DNA from: Priestia aryabhattai
GTDB lineage: Bacteria > Bacillota > Bacilli > Bacillales > Bacillaceae_H
NCBI RefSeq assembly: GCF_023715685.1
Contig: NZ_JAMBOQ010000005.1
Coordinates: 124,001-188,000 of the forward strand
Length of the DNA: 64,000 bases
Direction of reading: 5' to 3'
Part shown: positions 33,312 through 40,245 of the stretch, one piece after another
Numbering within the stretch: the stretch's first letter is position 1
Layout of the letters: every line of letters starts with the position of its first letter
Program-made: the position numbers and the translations under genes
Notes under the pieces: generated by a model
What the model saw: only the letters and a program-made list of their open reading frames with translations
What the model was told of the DNA's origin: nothing
Database searches by the model: none

Positions 33312-33365
33312 AAAATGCCCGATATTGCCTTTTTTATAGAGGTAGTATAGGGCATTTTAATTTTT
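33312..33365 (+). terminator. Rho-independent terminator of spoIIID
   Basis: AAAATGCCC pairs with GGGCATTTT around a long partly paired loop, then AATTTTT. Confidence 0.8.
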
Positions 33366-33496
33366 GGATAAAATAGGTATATAATAAATATTTTTGCTAA
33401 TAACAACATACATATACAAATTGTGATAAAATAGTAAATTAGGAAAAAAGAATGGTTATCATGCAAAGATATGTAAATAGAAGGAGGATTTAAGGT

Positions 33497-34498
33497 ATGT
33501 TAGCAAAAGACATTGGTATCGATTTAGGTACAGCTAACGTCTTAATTCACGTTAAAGGCAAAGGAATTGTGTTAAATGAACCGTCTGTTGTGGCGATTGA
33601 TAAAAATACAAATAGAGTGCTAGCAGTAGGAGAAGAAGCGAGACGTATGGTAGGAAGAACGCCCAGTAATATTATTGCCATTCGTCCCTTAAAAGATGGT
33701 GTTATCGCTGACTTCGAAATTACAGAGTCTATGCTCAAACACTTTATTAATAAATTAAATGTAAAAGGTTTTTTATCCAAACCTCGCATTTTAATTTGTT
33801 GTCCAACAAATATTACCTCTGTTGAACAAAAAGCAATTCGCGAAGCTGCTGAAAAGAGCGGTGGAAAAACCATTTATTTGGAAGAAGAACCAAAAGTCGC
33901 GGCTATTGGCGCTGGAATGGATATCTTTCAGCCGAGCGGAAATATGGTCGTAGATATTGGTGGAGGCACAACCGATGTGGCTGTCCTTTCAATGGGCGAT
34001 ATCGTAACAGCAGCTTCTATTAAGATGGCTGGTGATCGTTTTGATGCCGAAATTTTGCAGTACATTAAGCAGAAATATAAGCTCTTAATTGGAGAGCGTA
34101 CAGCAGAAGAAATTAAAGTGAAAATTGGTACGGTGTTTCCTAAAGCTCGTAATGAAGAGCTGGACATTCGAGGGAGAGACATGGTTTCAGGCCTACCTCG
34201 CACGGTTACTGTATATTCTGAAGAAGTAGAGGAGGCACTTAGAGAGTCTGTCAGCGTCATTGTACAAGCGTCGAAAAGTGTATTAGAGCGTACACCTCCC
34301 GAACTTTCTGCCGATATTATAGATAGAGGCGTTATTTTAACTGGCGGCGGAGCATTGCTTCACGGTATGGATCAGCTGTTAGCGGAAGAATTAAAGGTGC
34401 CTGTGCTAATTGCAGAAAATCCGATGGATTGTGTAGCTGTTGGAACAGGTATTATGCTCGATAATATTGATAAACTATCTCGTCGCAGTATTGTTTAA
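33497..34498 (+). CDS. mbl: Mbl, MreB-like cell-shape actin
   Basis: A 333-residue actin-fold protein polymerising under the membrane to direct lateral wall synthesis. Actin-type phosphate motifs DIGIDLGTANVLIHV at the N-terminus and MVVDIGGGTTDVAVLSMG near residue 155, and the adenosine motif GVILTGGGALLHGMD. Position after spoIIID and before flhO, and length, match Mbl rather than MreB or MreBH. ATG 33497 follows AAGGAGG. It is closed by its own terminator. Confidence 0.95.
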   Translation: MLAKDIGIDLGTANVLIHVKGKGIVLNEPSVVAIDKNTNRVLAVGEEARRMVGRTPSNIIAIRPLKDGVIADFEITESMLKHFINKLNVKGFLSKPRILICCPTNITSVEQKAIREAAEKSGGKTIYLEEEPKVAAIGAGMDIFQPSGNMVVDIGGGTTDVAVLSMGDIVTAASIKMAGDRFDAEILQYIKQKYKLLIGERTAEEIKVKIGTVFPKARNEELDIRGRDMVSGLPRTVTVYSEEVEEALRESVSVIVQASKSVLERTPPELSADIIDRGVILTGGGALLHGMDQLLAEELKVPVLIAENPMDCVAVGTGIMLDNIDKLSRRSIV

Positions 34499-34507
34499 AT
34501 AAATGAA

Positions 34508-34552
34508 GACTCCTCTATTGGCTCGTTTCATACAGAGGAGTCTCTTCTTTTA
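34508..34552 (+). terminator. Rho-independent terminator of mbl
   Basis: GACTCCTCT pairs with AGAGGAGTC, followed by TCTTCTTTTAT. Confidence 0.85.
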
Positions 34553-34609
34553 TCTATACTCTGTTAGCCGGCTATAACGAACAACGTTTACTTGTAAGGA
34601 GGATGAAGT

Positions 34610-35434
34610 ATGTTTAAAGGGTTTTACACGGCAGCAGCAGGTATGCTGTCTCAGCAGCGTCAAACTGACTTATTAACGAATAACATAGCAAATGCTAATA
34701 CGCCAGGATTTAAAGCAGATCAAGGTACGTTAAAGGCATTTCCTGATATGTTACTGCAACGAATGGAGTCTGAAGATTTACCCACTGACCGTAACATCTC
34801 TGTTCAGAACAAAAAGGACATAGGTACGATTAATACGGGTGTGTATATGCAAGAAACAGTTCCAAATTTTACACAAGGTGATCTTCAGCAAACATCTCAA
34901 TCAACTGATATTGCATTGATGGAGCAAAATATGCCTACAAAAGAGGGCGGACTATTTTTTGTGGTACAAAGCCCTGACAATACGCCTCAATATACAAGAA
35001 ACAGTAATTTTACATTAGATCAAGAAGGGTTTTTAACTACGTCTACCGGAGCTTATGTATTAAGTACAAATAATCAACCAATTCAACTGAAAAGTGAAAA
35101 CTTTACAGTAGATTCACAAGGTAACGTAACGGAAAATAATCAGCAGATTGCACAAATCGATATTGCTTATGCTAGTGATTTACAAACTATTAAAAAGGCA
35201 GGGAATGGATTGTATGAAACGCTGAACAATCAGCCCTTGCCTTCAGCACAGAATAATCCAGGAATTTCTTATCAGTTAAATCAAGGATTTGTTGAACGTT
35301 CCAATGTAGATGCTACTCAAAGTATGACTGATTTACTAACGGCTTACAGAGCTTTTGAAGCAAATCAAAAAATAATGCAAGCTTACGATAGAAGTATGGA
35401 TAAAGCGGCAAATGAAATTGGGCGTGTGCGCTAA
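34610..35434 (+). CDS. flhO: FlhO, flagellar rod protein of the FlgF/FlgG family
   Basis: A 274-residue axial flagellar protein exported by the type III apparatus to build the distal rod. N-terminal rod signature YTAAAGMLSQQRQTDLLTNN with IANANTPGFKAD, middle domain, and a C-terminal coiled region VDATQSMTDLLTAYRAFEANQK. ATG 34610 follows AAGGAGGATG. It pairs with flhP 23 bases downstream, as in B. subtilis, away from the main fla/che operon. Confidence 0.93.
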   Translation: MFKGFYTAAAGMLSQQRQTDLLTNNIANANTPGFKADQGTLKAFPDMLLQRMESEDLPTDRNISVQNKKDIGTINTGVYMQETVPNFTQGDLQQTSQSTDIALMEQNMPTKEGGLFFVVQSPDNTPQYTRNSNFTLDQEGFLTTSTGAYVLSTNNQPIQLKSENFTVDSQGNVTENNQQIAQIDIAYASDLQTIKKAGNGLYETLNNQPLPSAQNNPGISYQLNQGFVERSNVDATQSMTDLLTAYRAFEANQKIMQAYDRSMDKAANEIGRVR

Positions 35435-35457
35435 AAGCAACAAGGGAGATGAGAAGG

Positions 35458-36279
35458 ATGAACCGTACAATGATAACAGCGGCCAATACGATGGGACAGC
35501 TGCAGCAGCAGCTTGATGTAATTAGTCATAATCTATCTAATACAAATACGACAGGATATAAATCGAGAGATGCTTCATTTAATGATATGCTGTATCAACA
35601 AGTAAACAATCAAGGAGATAAGGGAACAGAAAAGCGGCTTACGCCAGCCGGAATTCGGCAAGGCACAGGCGCTTATTTAGATCAAACGAGCTTGAATATG
35701 ACGCAAGGTGCTTTTCAGAATACAGATAAACTATTAGATGTAGCTTCATCAAATCCAAACGTTTATTTTCAAGTTGCAGTAAACGATTCCAAACAGCCTG
35801 TACAATATACGCGAGATGGTTCTTTTCACCTTAGCCCTGAAGGCCCGAACAATGTTAAGTTAGTAAACGGGTCTGGTCAGGATGTACTAGGAGACAATGG
35901 CCAATCTATTATTTTTAGTAAAGCGTTCAAAGATATACAAATTAATGGAAGTGGAACGATAACGGTTACTACAAACACGGGTGTTAACCAGTTTACGCTT
36001 GGGTTAACAAATGTCCAAAAGCCGCAGATGCTAGAAGCTAAAGGAGAAAATTTATTTGCCTTCCCAGCAGGGATGAATCAACCGAATATGTTTACAGATT
36101 TAACTGGAAAAGCTCGAAACACAGCAGGCATAGAGCAAGGGAAATTGGAACAGTCAAATGTAGATTTGAGTAAAGAGCTCACCGATATGTCCATTGCTCA
36201 ACGTGCGTATCAGTTTAATTCCCGCTCTATTTCAATTGCAGACCAAATGATGGGCTTGGTGAATGGAATCAGAGCTTAA
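35458..36279 (+). CDS. flhP: FlhP, flagellar rod/hook-basal body protein
   Basis: A 273-residue FlgG-family rod protein. N-terminal NRTMITAANTMGQLQQQLD with ISHNLSNTNTTGYKS, C-terminal VDLSKELTDMSIAQRAYQFNSR. ATG 35458 is chosen for spacing from AAGGGAG and for alignment with the B. subtilis N-terminus. The in-frame ATG at 35449 is one base past that site. In B. subtilis flhO and flhP are a sigma-D operon needed for complete rods. No clear sigma-D site was found here. Confidence 0.92.
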   Translation: MNRTMITAANTMGQLQQQLDVISHNLSNTNTTGYKSRDASFNDMLYQQVNNQGDKGTEKRLTPAGIRQGTGAYLDQTSLNMTQGAFQNTDKLLDVASSNPNVYFQVAVNDSKQPVQYTRDGSFHLSPEGPNNVKLVNGSGQDVLGDNGQSIIFSKAFKDIQINGSGTITVTTNTGVNQFTLGLTNVQKPQMLEAKGENLFAFPAGMNQPNMFTDLTGKARNTAGIEQGKLEQSNVDLSKELTDMSIAQRAYQFNSRSISIADQMMGLVNGIRA

Positions 36280-36362
36280 GCAAGTAGTTGCTTCTCAATT
36301 GAGCATTCTGTATATTGATAATAGTATCGTATGTTACATGCGGTTTGAAAGGAGACTTATTT

Positions 36363-36797
36363 ATGCTTGATATTGAACAAATTAAAGAAATTATTCCACA
36401 CCGATATCCATTTTTATTGGTCGATCGTATTTTAGAAGTGGAAGAGGGAAAAAAAGCAGTTGGTTTAAAAAACGTATCTGCCAATGAAGAATTTTTTAAT
36501 GGGCATTTCCCTGACTATCCTGTGATGCCAGGGGTTTTAATTGTAGAAGCTTTGGCTCAGGTAGGAGCAGTAGCCATGCTAAAAAAAGAAGAAAACCAAG
36601 GACGTTTAGCATTTTTTGCAGGCATTGACAACTGCCGTTTTAAAAAGCAAGTAAGACCTGGCGATCAACTGCGTTTAGAGGTGGAAATTGTACGTGCGCG
36701 TGGATCTATTGGCAAAGGAAAAGGTATCGCAACTGTAGATGGAGAGTTAGTCTGCGAAACAGATATTATGTTTGCTTTAGGCGATAAAAAAGAATAG
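36363..36797 (+). CDS. fabZ: (3R)-hydroxyacyl-ACP dehydratase FabZ
   Basis: A 144-residue hot-dog-fold enzyme dehydrating beta-hydroxyacyl-ACP in fatty acid elongation. Catalytic H48 ([14 protein letters not shown]) and E62 (VEALAQ), with the N-terminal [16 protein letters not shown] 36363 is eight bases after AAAGGAGA. The frame open from 36315 has no ribosome site. It follows flhP as ywpB does in B. subtilis. Its terminator abuts the convergent HTH gene. Confidence 0.96.
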   Translation: MLDIEQIKEIIPHRYPFLLVDRILEVEEGKKAVGLKNVSANEEFFNGHFPDYPVMPGVLIVEALAQVGAVAMLKKEENQGRLAFFAGIDNCRFKKQVRPGDQLRLEVEIVRARGSIGKGKGIATVDGELVCETDIMFALGDKKE

Positions 36798-36802
36798 TAC
36801 AT

Positions 36803-36827
36803 AAGAGCTGCTGATGCAGCTTTTTTT
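36803..36827 (+). terminator. Rho-independent terminator of fabZ
   Basis: AGCTGC, loop TGAT, GCAGCT, then TTTTTT. It ends within the stop codon of the convergent HTH gene. Confidence 0.8.
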
Positions 36828-37248
36828 ATTGGCGCTGCAAAGCAGAAAAAAGTTTCTTTAATAAAGGTATAATATCCGTTAGCAACTCTTTCTGAAGGGG
36901 TGGTGACAGAGATGAAAATTGTAAGAGCAAATTTTTCAATGAGGGCTGTTTATCTATGAGTTTTAAAATTGCATCGTCGTGTGAATCAGATTCACGTTTT
37001 CTTGTTAAGTAAAGAAGTTGGAAATCATGTAAATGATCTTGTTTATAAGAGGAAGGCTCAATAAGTTGGTCTAGCGTAACTTGAAAACAATTACATAGAG
37101 ATAGAAAGTCAAAAATGGAAGGCGTTTGTTTCGAACATTCCCATTTCGAAATAGTTGTACGAGAAACATTTAATTGATTTGCTAATTCTTCTTGTGAAAG
37201 TCCTCCTTTTAGCCTGAAATGCTTAATTCTTTCTCCAAAACCCTTCAT
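36826..37248 (-). CDS. XRE-family HTH transcription regulator
   Basis: A 140-residue protein. N-terminal Cro/C1-type helix-turn-helix (about 5-60: RLKGGLSQEELANQLNVSRT and ISKWECSKQTPSI), then a Leu/Lys-rich helical C-terminal half (LKKLFSALQRQ at the end) that may dimerise. The start at 37248 is set by AGGTGAT on the reverse strand. Two further in-frame start codons lie within that site. It is not recognised as a specific B. subtilis gene. It is convergent with fabZ and divergent from the small gene at 37567, whose promoter region it could control. Confidence 0.8.
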   Translation of the reverse strand: MKGFGERIKHFRLKGGLSQEELANQLNVSRTTISKWECSKQTPSIFDFLSLCNCFQVTLDQLIEPSSYKQDHLHDFQLLYLTRKRESDSHDDAILKLIDKQPSLKNLLLQFSSLSPPLQKELLTDIIPLLKKLFSALQRQ

Positions 37249-37566
37249 ATACATCACCTGATTTCGTAAAGATAAGTATATATCTTATTGTTCGAATGTA
37301 GTTCATATTCTTTCTAATATGCTAAATTCGCACAATATGAAACATATATACTTTACTTTCTTCAATAAAGGGAATAAAACCTGTTTTTATTTCTTTTTTT
37401 TCTCTAAAAAGATTCATTTTTCTGCATGGATATAAAAAAAAGAACAAAAATAGAGGTTTTTATAGTAAAAAAATCCTATTTTTTGTTCGGTATATTGAAA
37501 AAAATGGTTGAATAACGGGGAAAAATGCATTAATATACGAATTACAAAGAAAAAGGAGTGAAAAAA
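37249..37566. other. AT-rich divergent gap between the HTH gene and a small gene
   Basis: 318 bases. It holds the HTH ribosome site, an imperfect A/T-rich hairpin at 37442-37488 (GAACAAAAATAG against CTATTTTTTGTTC), and a possible promoter TTGAAT at 37508 with TAATAT at 37531 (17 apart) ahead of the small gene. Nothing else was recognised. Confidence 0.4.
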
Positions 37567-37734
37567 ATGACAAATTTTTATTTGAAAAGGCAAGGTGCTC
37601 GCATAAGAGATAATCGTTTAAAACATTCTAGTCGTGCTCATTTATTTTTAGGAAAAAAAGAAAAGTACTTCTCCAGTGAATTATCTTTTCTTTATCCTTC
37701 TCATGGACCAAAGAAAAAGACCGCAAAACAATAA
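37567..37734 (+). CDS. Small basic protein of unknown role, 55 residues
   Basis: ATG 37567 follows AAAAAGGAGTG at good spacing, and 55 codons end at TAA 37734. The product begins MTNFYLKRQGARIRDNRLKH and ends GPKKKTAKQ. It is rich in Lys, Arg, Ser and His, very basic, with no membrane segment. I do not recognise the family. The strong ribosome site and a plausible TTGAAT-17-TAATAT promoter argue for translation. Its tail faces the convergent ywpF end with no clear terminator between them. Confidence 0.6.
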   Translation: MTNFYLKRQGARIRDNRLKHSSRAHLFLGKKEKYFSSELSFLYPSHGPKKKTAKQ

Positions 37735-37773
37735 TCCTCTCTTTTAAATCCAGACACCTTGAGATGACTTGAC

Positions 37774-38211
37774 TTATTTTTTAGATGTACTTTTTATCGT
37801 TCTATTTCGAAGCTGCAGTTTGAACTGTTGAAGTAAATCTTGACCTGACAACCCTTGGTTAATTAAATCCTCTAAGAGCATTTCAGCATAATGAAGTCTC
37901 CGTTCTTTTAAAACACCTTTCATTAACAAACTAATACGATTTTCACCAATTGAAGTAATGGAAGCCACGGTAGCTATAAAAGTAGCCGGATCATTTGTTT
38001 CTTTCGTAATTTTAGCTTCTACCGTCACTTTTTGTTTATCTTTCAACAAAAAATGAAATTCATCGTACCATTTCTTATCGATAACTGCTTCTAAAATCCA
38101 GTTATTTTCGCCGTCTTCTCTATTAATAATAAGGCCATTAGTTAGTGAGACAGACTGACGCTTTTCTTGATCATCAACCAATTGAAATGACACAAGTTTA
38201 AATGTTTTCAT
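37774..38211 (-). CDS. ywpF: YwpF-like family protein
   Basis: A 145-residue protein similar to B. subtilis YwpF, beginning KTFKLVSFQLVDDQ and having GLIINREDGENNWILEA, then a C-terminal helix AEMLLEDLINQGLSGQDLL. No signal or membrane segment. Role unknown. The ATG on the reverse strand at 38211 follows GGAGGAAAC. It is divergent from ssbB, as in B. subtilis where ywpF and ssbB are near neighbours. Confidence 0.85.
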   Translation of the reverse strand: MKTFKLVSFQLVDDQEKRQSVSLTNGLIINREDGENNWILEAVIDKKWYDEFHFLLKDKQKVTVEAKITKETNDPATFIATVASITSIGENRISLLMKGVLKERRLHYAEMLLEDLINQGLSGQDLLQQFKLQLRNRTIKSTSKK

Positions 38212-38307
38212 TGATGTTTCCTCCTTTACGTAAAGAGTAGGTTATCCATATTATAACATGAATGAGCTTAAAGATTCCCATTATTCAATCAGTTGGAGTG
38301 GTAGACT

Positions 38308-38670
38308 ATGATTAACCATATTGTTCTTGTAGGAAGACTGACAAAAAAACCGGAGCTTCGATATACCCATGAAGGGATTGCAGTATCTACCATTACTTTA
38401 GCAATTAATCGAACGTTTCGAAATGTTGAAGGTGAATATGATGCTGATTTTGTCAACATTACTCTGTGGAGAAAAAATGCAGAAAATACAGCTGCTTACT
38501 GTGATAAAGGAGCGGTTGTAGGTGTGGTAGGGCATGTACAAACGCGCGCATTTGAAAATAATCTTCAGCAACGAGTATATATGACCGACGTTGTGGCTGA
38601 CGCTGTTAAATTTTTAAGTGGAAAGCCATCCGGTTCTTCTTCATTTAGTTCAAATCAACAAGAAGAATAA
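38308..38670 (+). CDS. ssbB: Single-stranded DNA-binding protein SsbB
   Basis: A 120-residue OB-fold SSB. Signature NHIVLVGRLTKKPELRYT and VNITLWRKNAENTA. The C-terminal tail is short and Ser-rich (SGSSSFSSNQQEE) and lacks the DDDIPF end of housekeeping SsbA. With the position next to ywpF, this identifies it as the SsbB type, which protects incoming DNA in competence in B. subtilis. No clear ComK box (AAAA-N5-TTTT pair) was seen upstream. Confidence 0.92.
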   Translation: MINHIVLVGRLTKKPELRYTHEGIAVSTITLAINRTFRNVEGEYDADFVNITLWRKNAENTAAYCDKGAVVGVVGHVQTRAFENNLQQRVYMTDVVADAVKFLSGKPSGSSSFSSNQQEE

Positions 38671-38685
38671 AGTTATCTAGTATGA

Positions 38686-38790
38686 AAGGGGGTGATTAGT
38701 TCAGCTAAGGTTTTAATTCCCCCTTATCTATCATAATAGAAGATAGATCCTCTTTAAGAGCAAGGCTCTTTCTATGTTCTCAAGAGAGAA
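38686..38790 (+). other. Multi-hairpin region downstream of ssbB
   Basis: Four successive stems: AAGGGGG 38686-38692 with CCCCCTT 38719-38725; ATCTATC 38726-38732 with GATAGAT 38742-38748; AAGAGC 38756-38761 with GCTCTT 38765-38770; TTCTC 38777-38781 with GAGAA 38786-38790. The ssbB-side terminator follows at 38833. It could be a structured 3' UTR or a small RNA. No known riboswitch class is recognised. Confidence 0.35.
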
Positions 38791-38832
38791 AATTAAAGTA
38801 TTCACTATCCCCGAACTATTCCTCTATTTCAG

Positions 38833-38858
38833 CCGTTAAATCATTTAACGGTTTTTTT
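38833..38858 (+). terminator. Rho-independent terminator after ssbB
   Basis: CCGTTAAA, loop TCA, TTTAACGG, then seven T. It closes the ssbB transcript or a small RNA ahead of the convergent hydrolase gene. Confidence 0.85.
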
Positions 38859-38867
38859 GCTGTATAT

Positions 38868-38893
38868 AAAAAGGTCTCAAAAGAGACCTTTTT
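38868..38893 (-). terminator. Bidirectional-capable terminator of the LysM hydrolase gene
   Basis: AAAAAGGTCTC, loop AAAA, GAGACCTTTTT. Symmetric A/T tracts allow either direction. The reverse-strand gene ends six bases away. Confidence 0.85.
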
Positions 38894-38898
38894 ATTAA

Positions 38899-39948
38899 TT
38901 ATTTAGCAAAACGTTTTGCGCCTAAGTAGCGTTGGCTCCAGTAACTATTATCTAAGCTCGCGATGGTTACACCTGTAGAAGATCCAGCATGAATAAATTG
39001 ACGATTACCAAGGTAAATGCCCATATGTGTAGGACCGCTAGAGTATGTATTAAAAAACACTAAGTCTCCAGGCTGTGGATTACTTACGGATGTTGATACA
39101 CTCCAATAACCAGCCGTCGTATAGCGCGTTGTAGAAATTTGTTGTTTCATTACGTAATAAATGAATCCGCTGCAGTCAAAGCCAGAAGGAGTTGTCCCCC
39201 CCCACTTGTAAGGAACGCCTATATAACGTTTTGCATCTGAAATCATTTGCGATACATTTAATGTTCCGTTAGAAGTTGAAGGTGTGGATGTACTTGGTTT
39301 TGTTGTTGTTGGCTTGGTTGTTTGGCTGCTTTTTGATACCTTTAATTGTTGATTTACATAAATCGTATTAGACGTTAATCCGTTTATTTGTTTTAATTCG
39401 CTGACGCTCATGTGAAATGCCGAAGCAATTTTAGACAGGCTATCTCCATGCTGAACCTTGTAAGTTCCGTTTGCATCCTTAGAAGGAGTTTCTGCTGGTT
39501 TACTCGTAGTTGGAGTCGATGCGCTGTTGCTTCCATTTACTTTTAACGTTTGGTTAATATAAATGATGTTGGAAGAAAGAGCGTTCAAACGTTTTAATTC
39601 TTCTACGCTCATATTAAAACGAGTAGCAACTTTCCAAAGGGTATCGCCGCTTTGAACTTTATAGGTTGAACCATTAGCAGGAGCTGAAGGCTTTTCTTCC
39701 TTATTAGATGGTTGAGAGGTTGAAGCAGAAGGAATCGATAACTTTTGTCCTATGCGAATTGTATTTGAAGATAACTTATTTATGCTTTTTAAAGCTTCTA
39801 CCGTTGTATGATATTTGGTAGATAATGACCAAAGGGTATCTCCAGCTTTCACTTGAACAGTTGAAGCAGATGCTTCAGCTGAAGCTTGATATAAGAATGT
39901 TCCGCCAACAATGGTGCCTAGAGATAAAGCGAGCTGCCTTTTTTTCAT
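38899..39948 (-). CDS. LytE-like D,L-endopeptidase (three LysM plus NlpC/P60)
   Basis: A 349-residue secreted wall hydrolase. Signal peptide (LALSLGTIVGGTFLYQASAEA), three LysM repeats (about 30-72, 94-137 and 162-205, for example VQAGDTLWSLSTKYHTTVE-like), Ser/Thr/Pro linkers, and a C-terminal NlpC/P60 domain with catalytic cysteine in FDCSGFIYY, histidine in PTHMGIYLG and a later FIHAGSS. The architecture equals that of B. subtilis LytE, which cuts D-glutamyl-mDAP bonds, though the locus differs. A reverse-strand AGGGGGAT site sets the start. Confidence 0.9.
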   Translation of the reverse strand: MKKRQLALSLGTIVGGTFLYQASAEASASTVQVKAGDTLWSLSTKYHTTVEALKSINKLSSNTIRIGQKLSIPSASTSQPSNKEEKPSAPANGSTYKVQSGDTLWKVATRFNMSVEELKRLNALSSNIIYINQTLKVNGSNSASTPTTSKPAETPSKDANGTYKVQHGDSLSKIASAFHMSVSELKQINGLTSNTIYVNQQLKVSKSSQTTKPTTTKPSTSTPSTSNGTLNVSQMISDAKRYIGVPYKWGGTTPSGFDCSGFIYYVMKQQISTTRYTTAGYWSVSTSVSNPQPGDLVFFNTYSSGPTHMGIYLGNRQFIHAGSSTGVTIASLDNSYWSQRYLGAKRFAK

Positions 39949-40181
39949 TAATAAATCCCCCTAATTATGTAAATGTTTCGTATTTATTTTTCCAATATAT
40001 CTATTAAATTACAAAAGTATATATGTATAAATATGCTGGAATTTAAAGAGAAAGTAAAGGGTCTTTTTCGTTATAAAAATACCTTTTTATTCAAAAAACG
40101 ATATTTATTGCGTTTTTTTGTATCTTTATCAGTGGCTACAGAATGATTTGAACTTATTTTTTTGTGTCGAATGATCTAATA

Positions 40182-40214
40182 AAAAAAGAGGACAAGTAAA
40201 AAAGTCCTCTTTTT
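40182..40214 (-). terminator. Rho-independent terminator of ywqB-ywqA
   Basis: AAAAAGAGGAC and GTCCTCTTTTT arms. Read on the reverse strand it ends in a long T tract after the ywqA stop. Confidence 0.88.
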
Positions 40215-40245
40215 AGTAAAGGTGTAACACATTTTATAATTTTTC

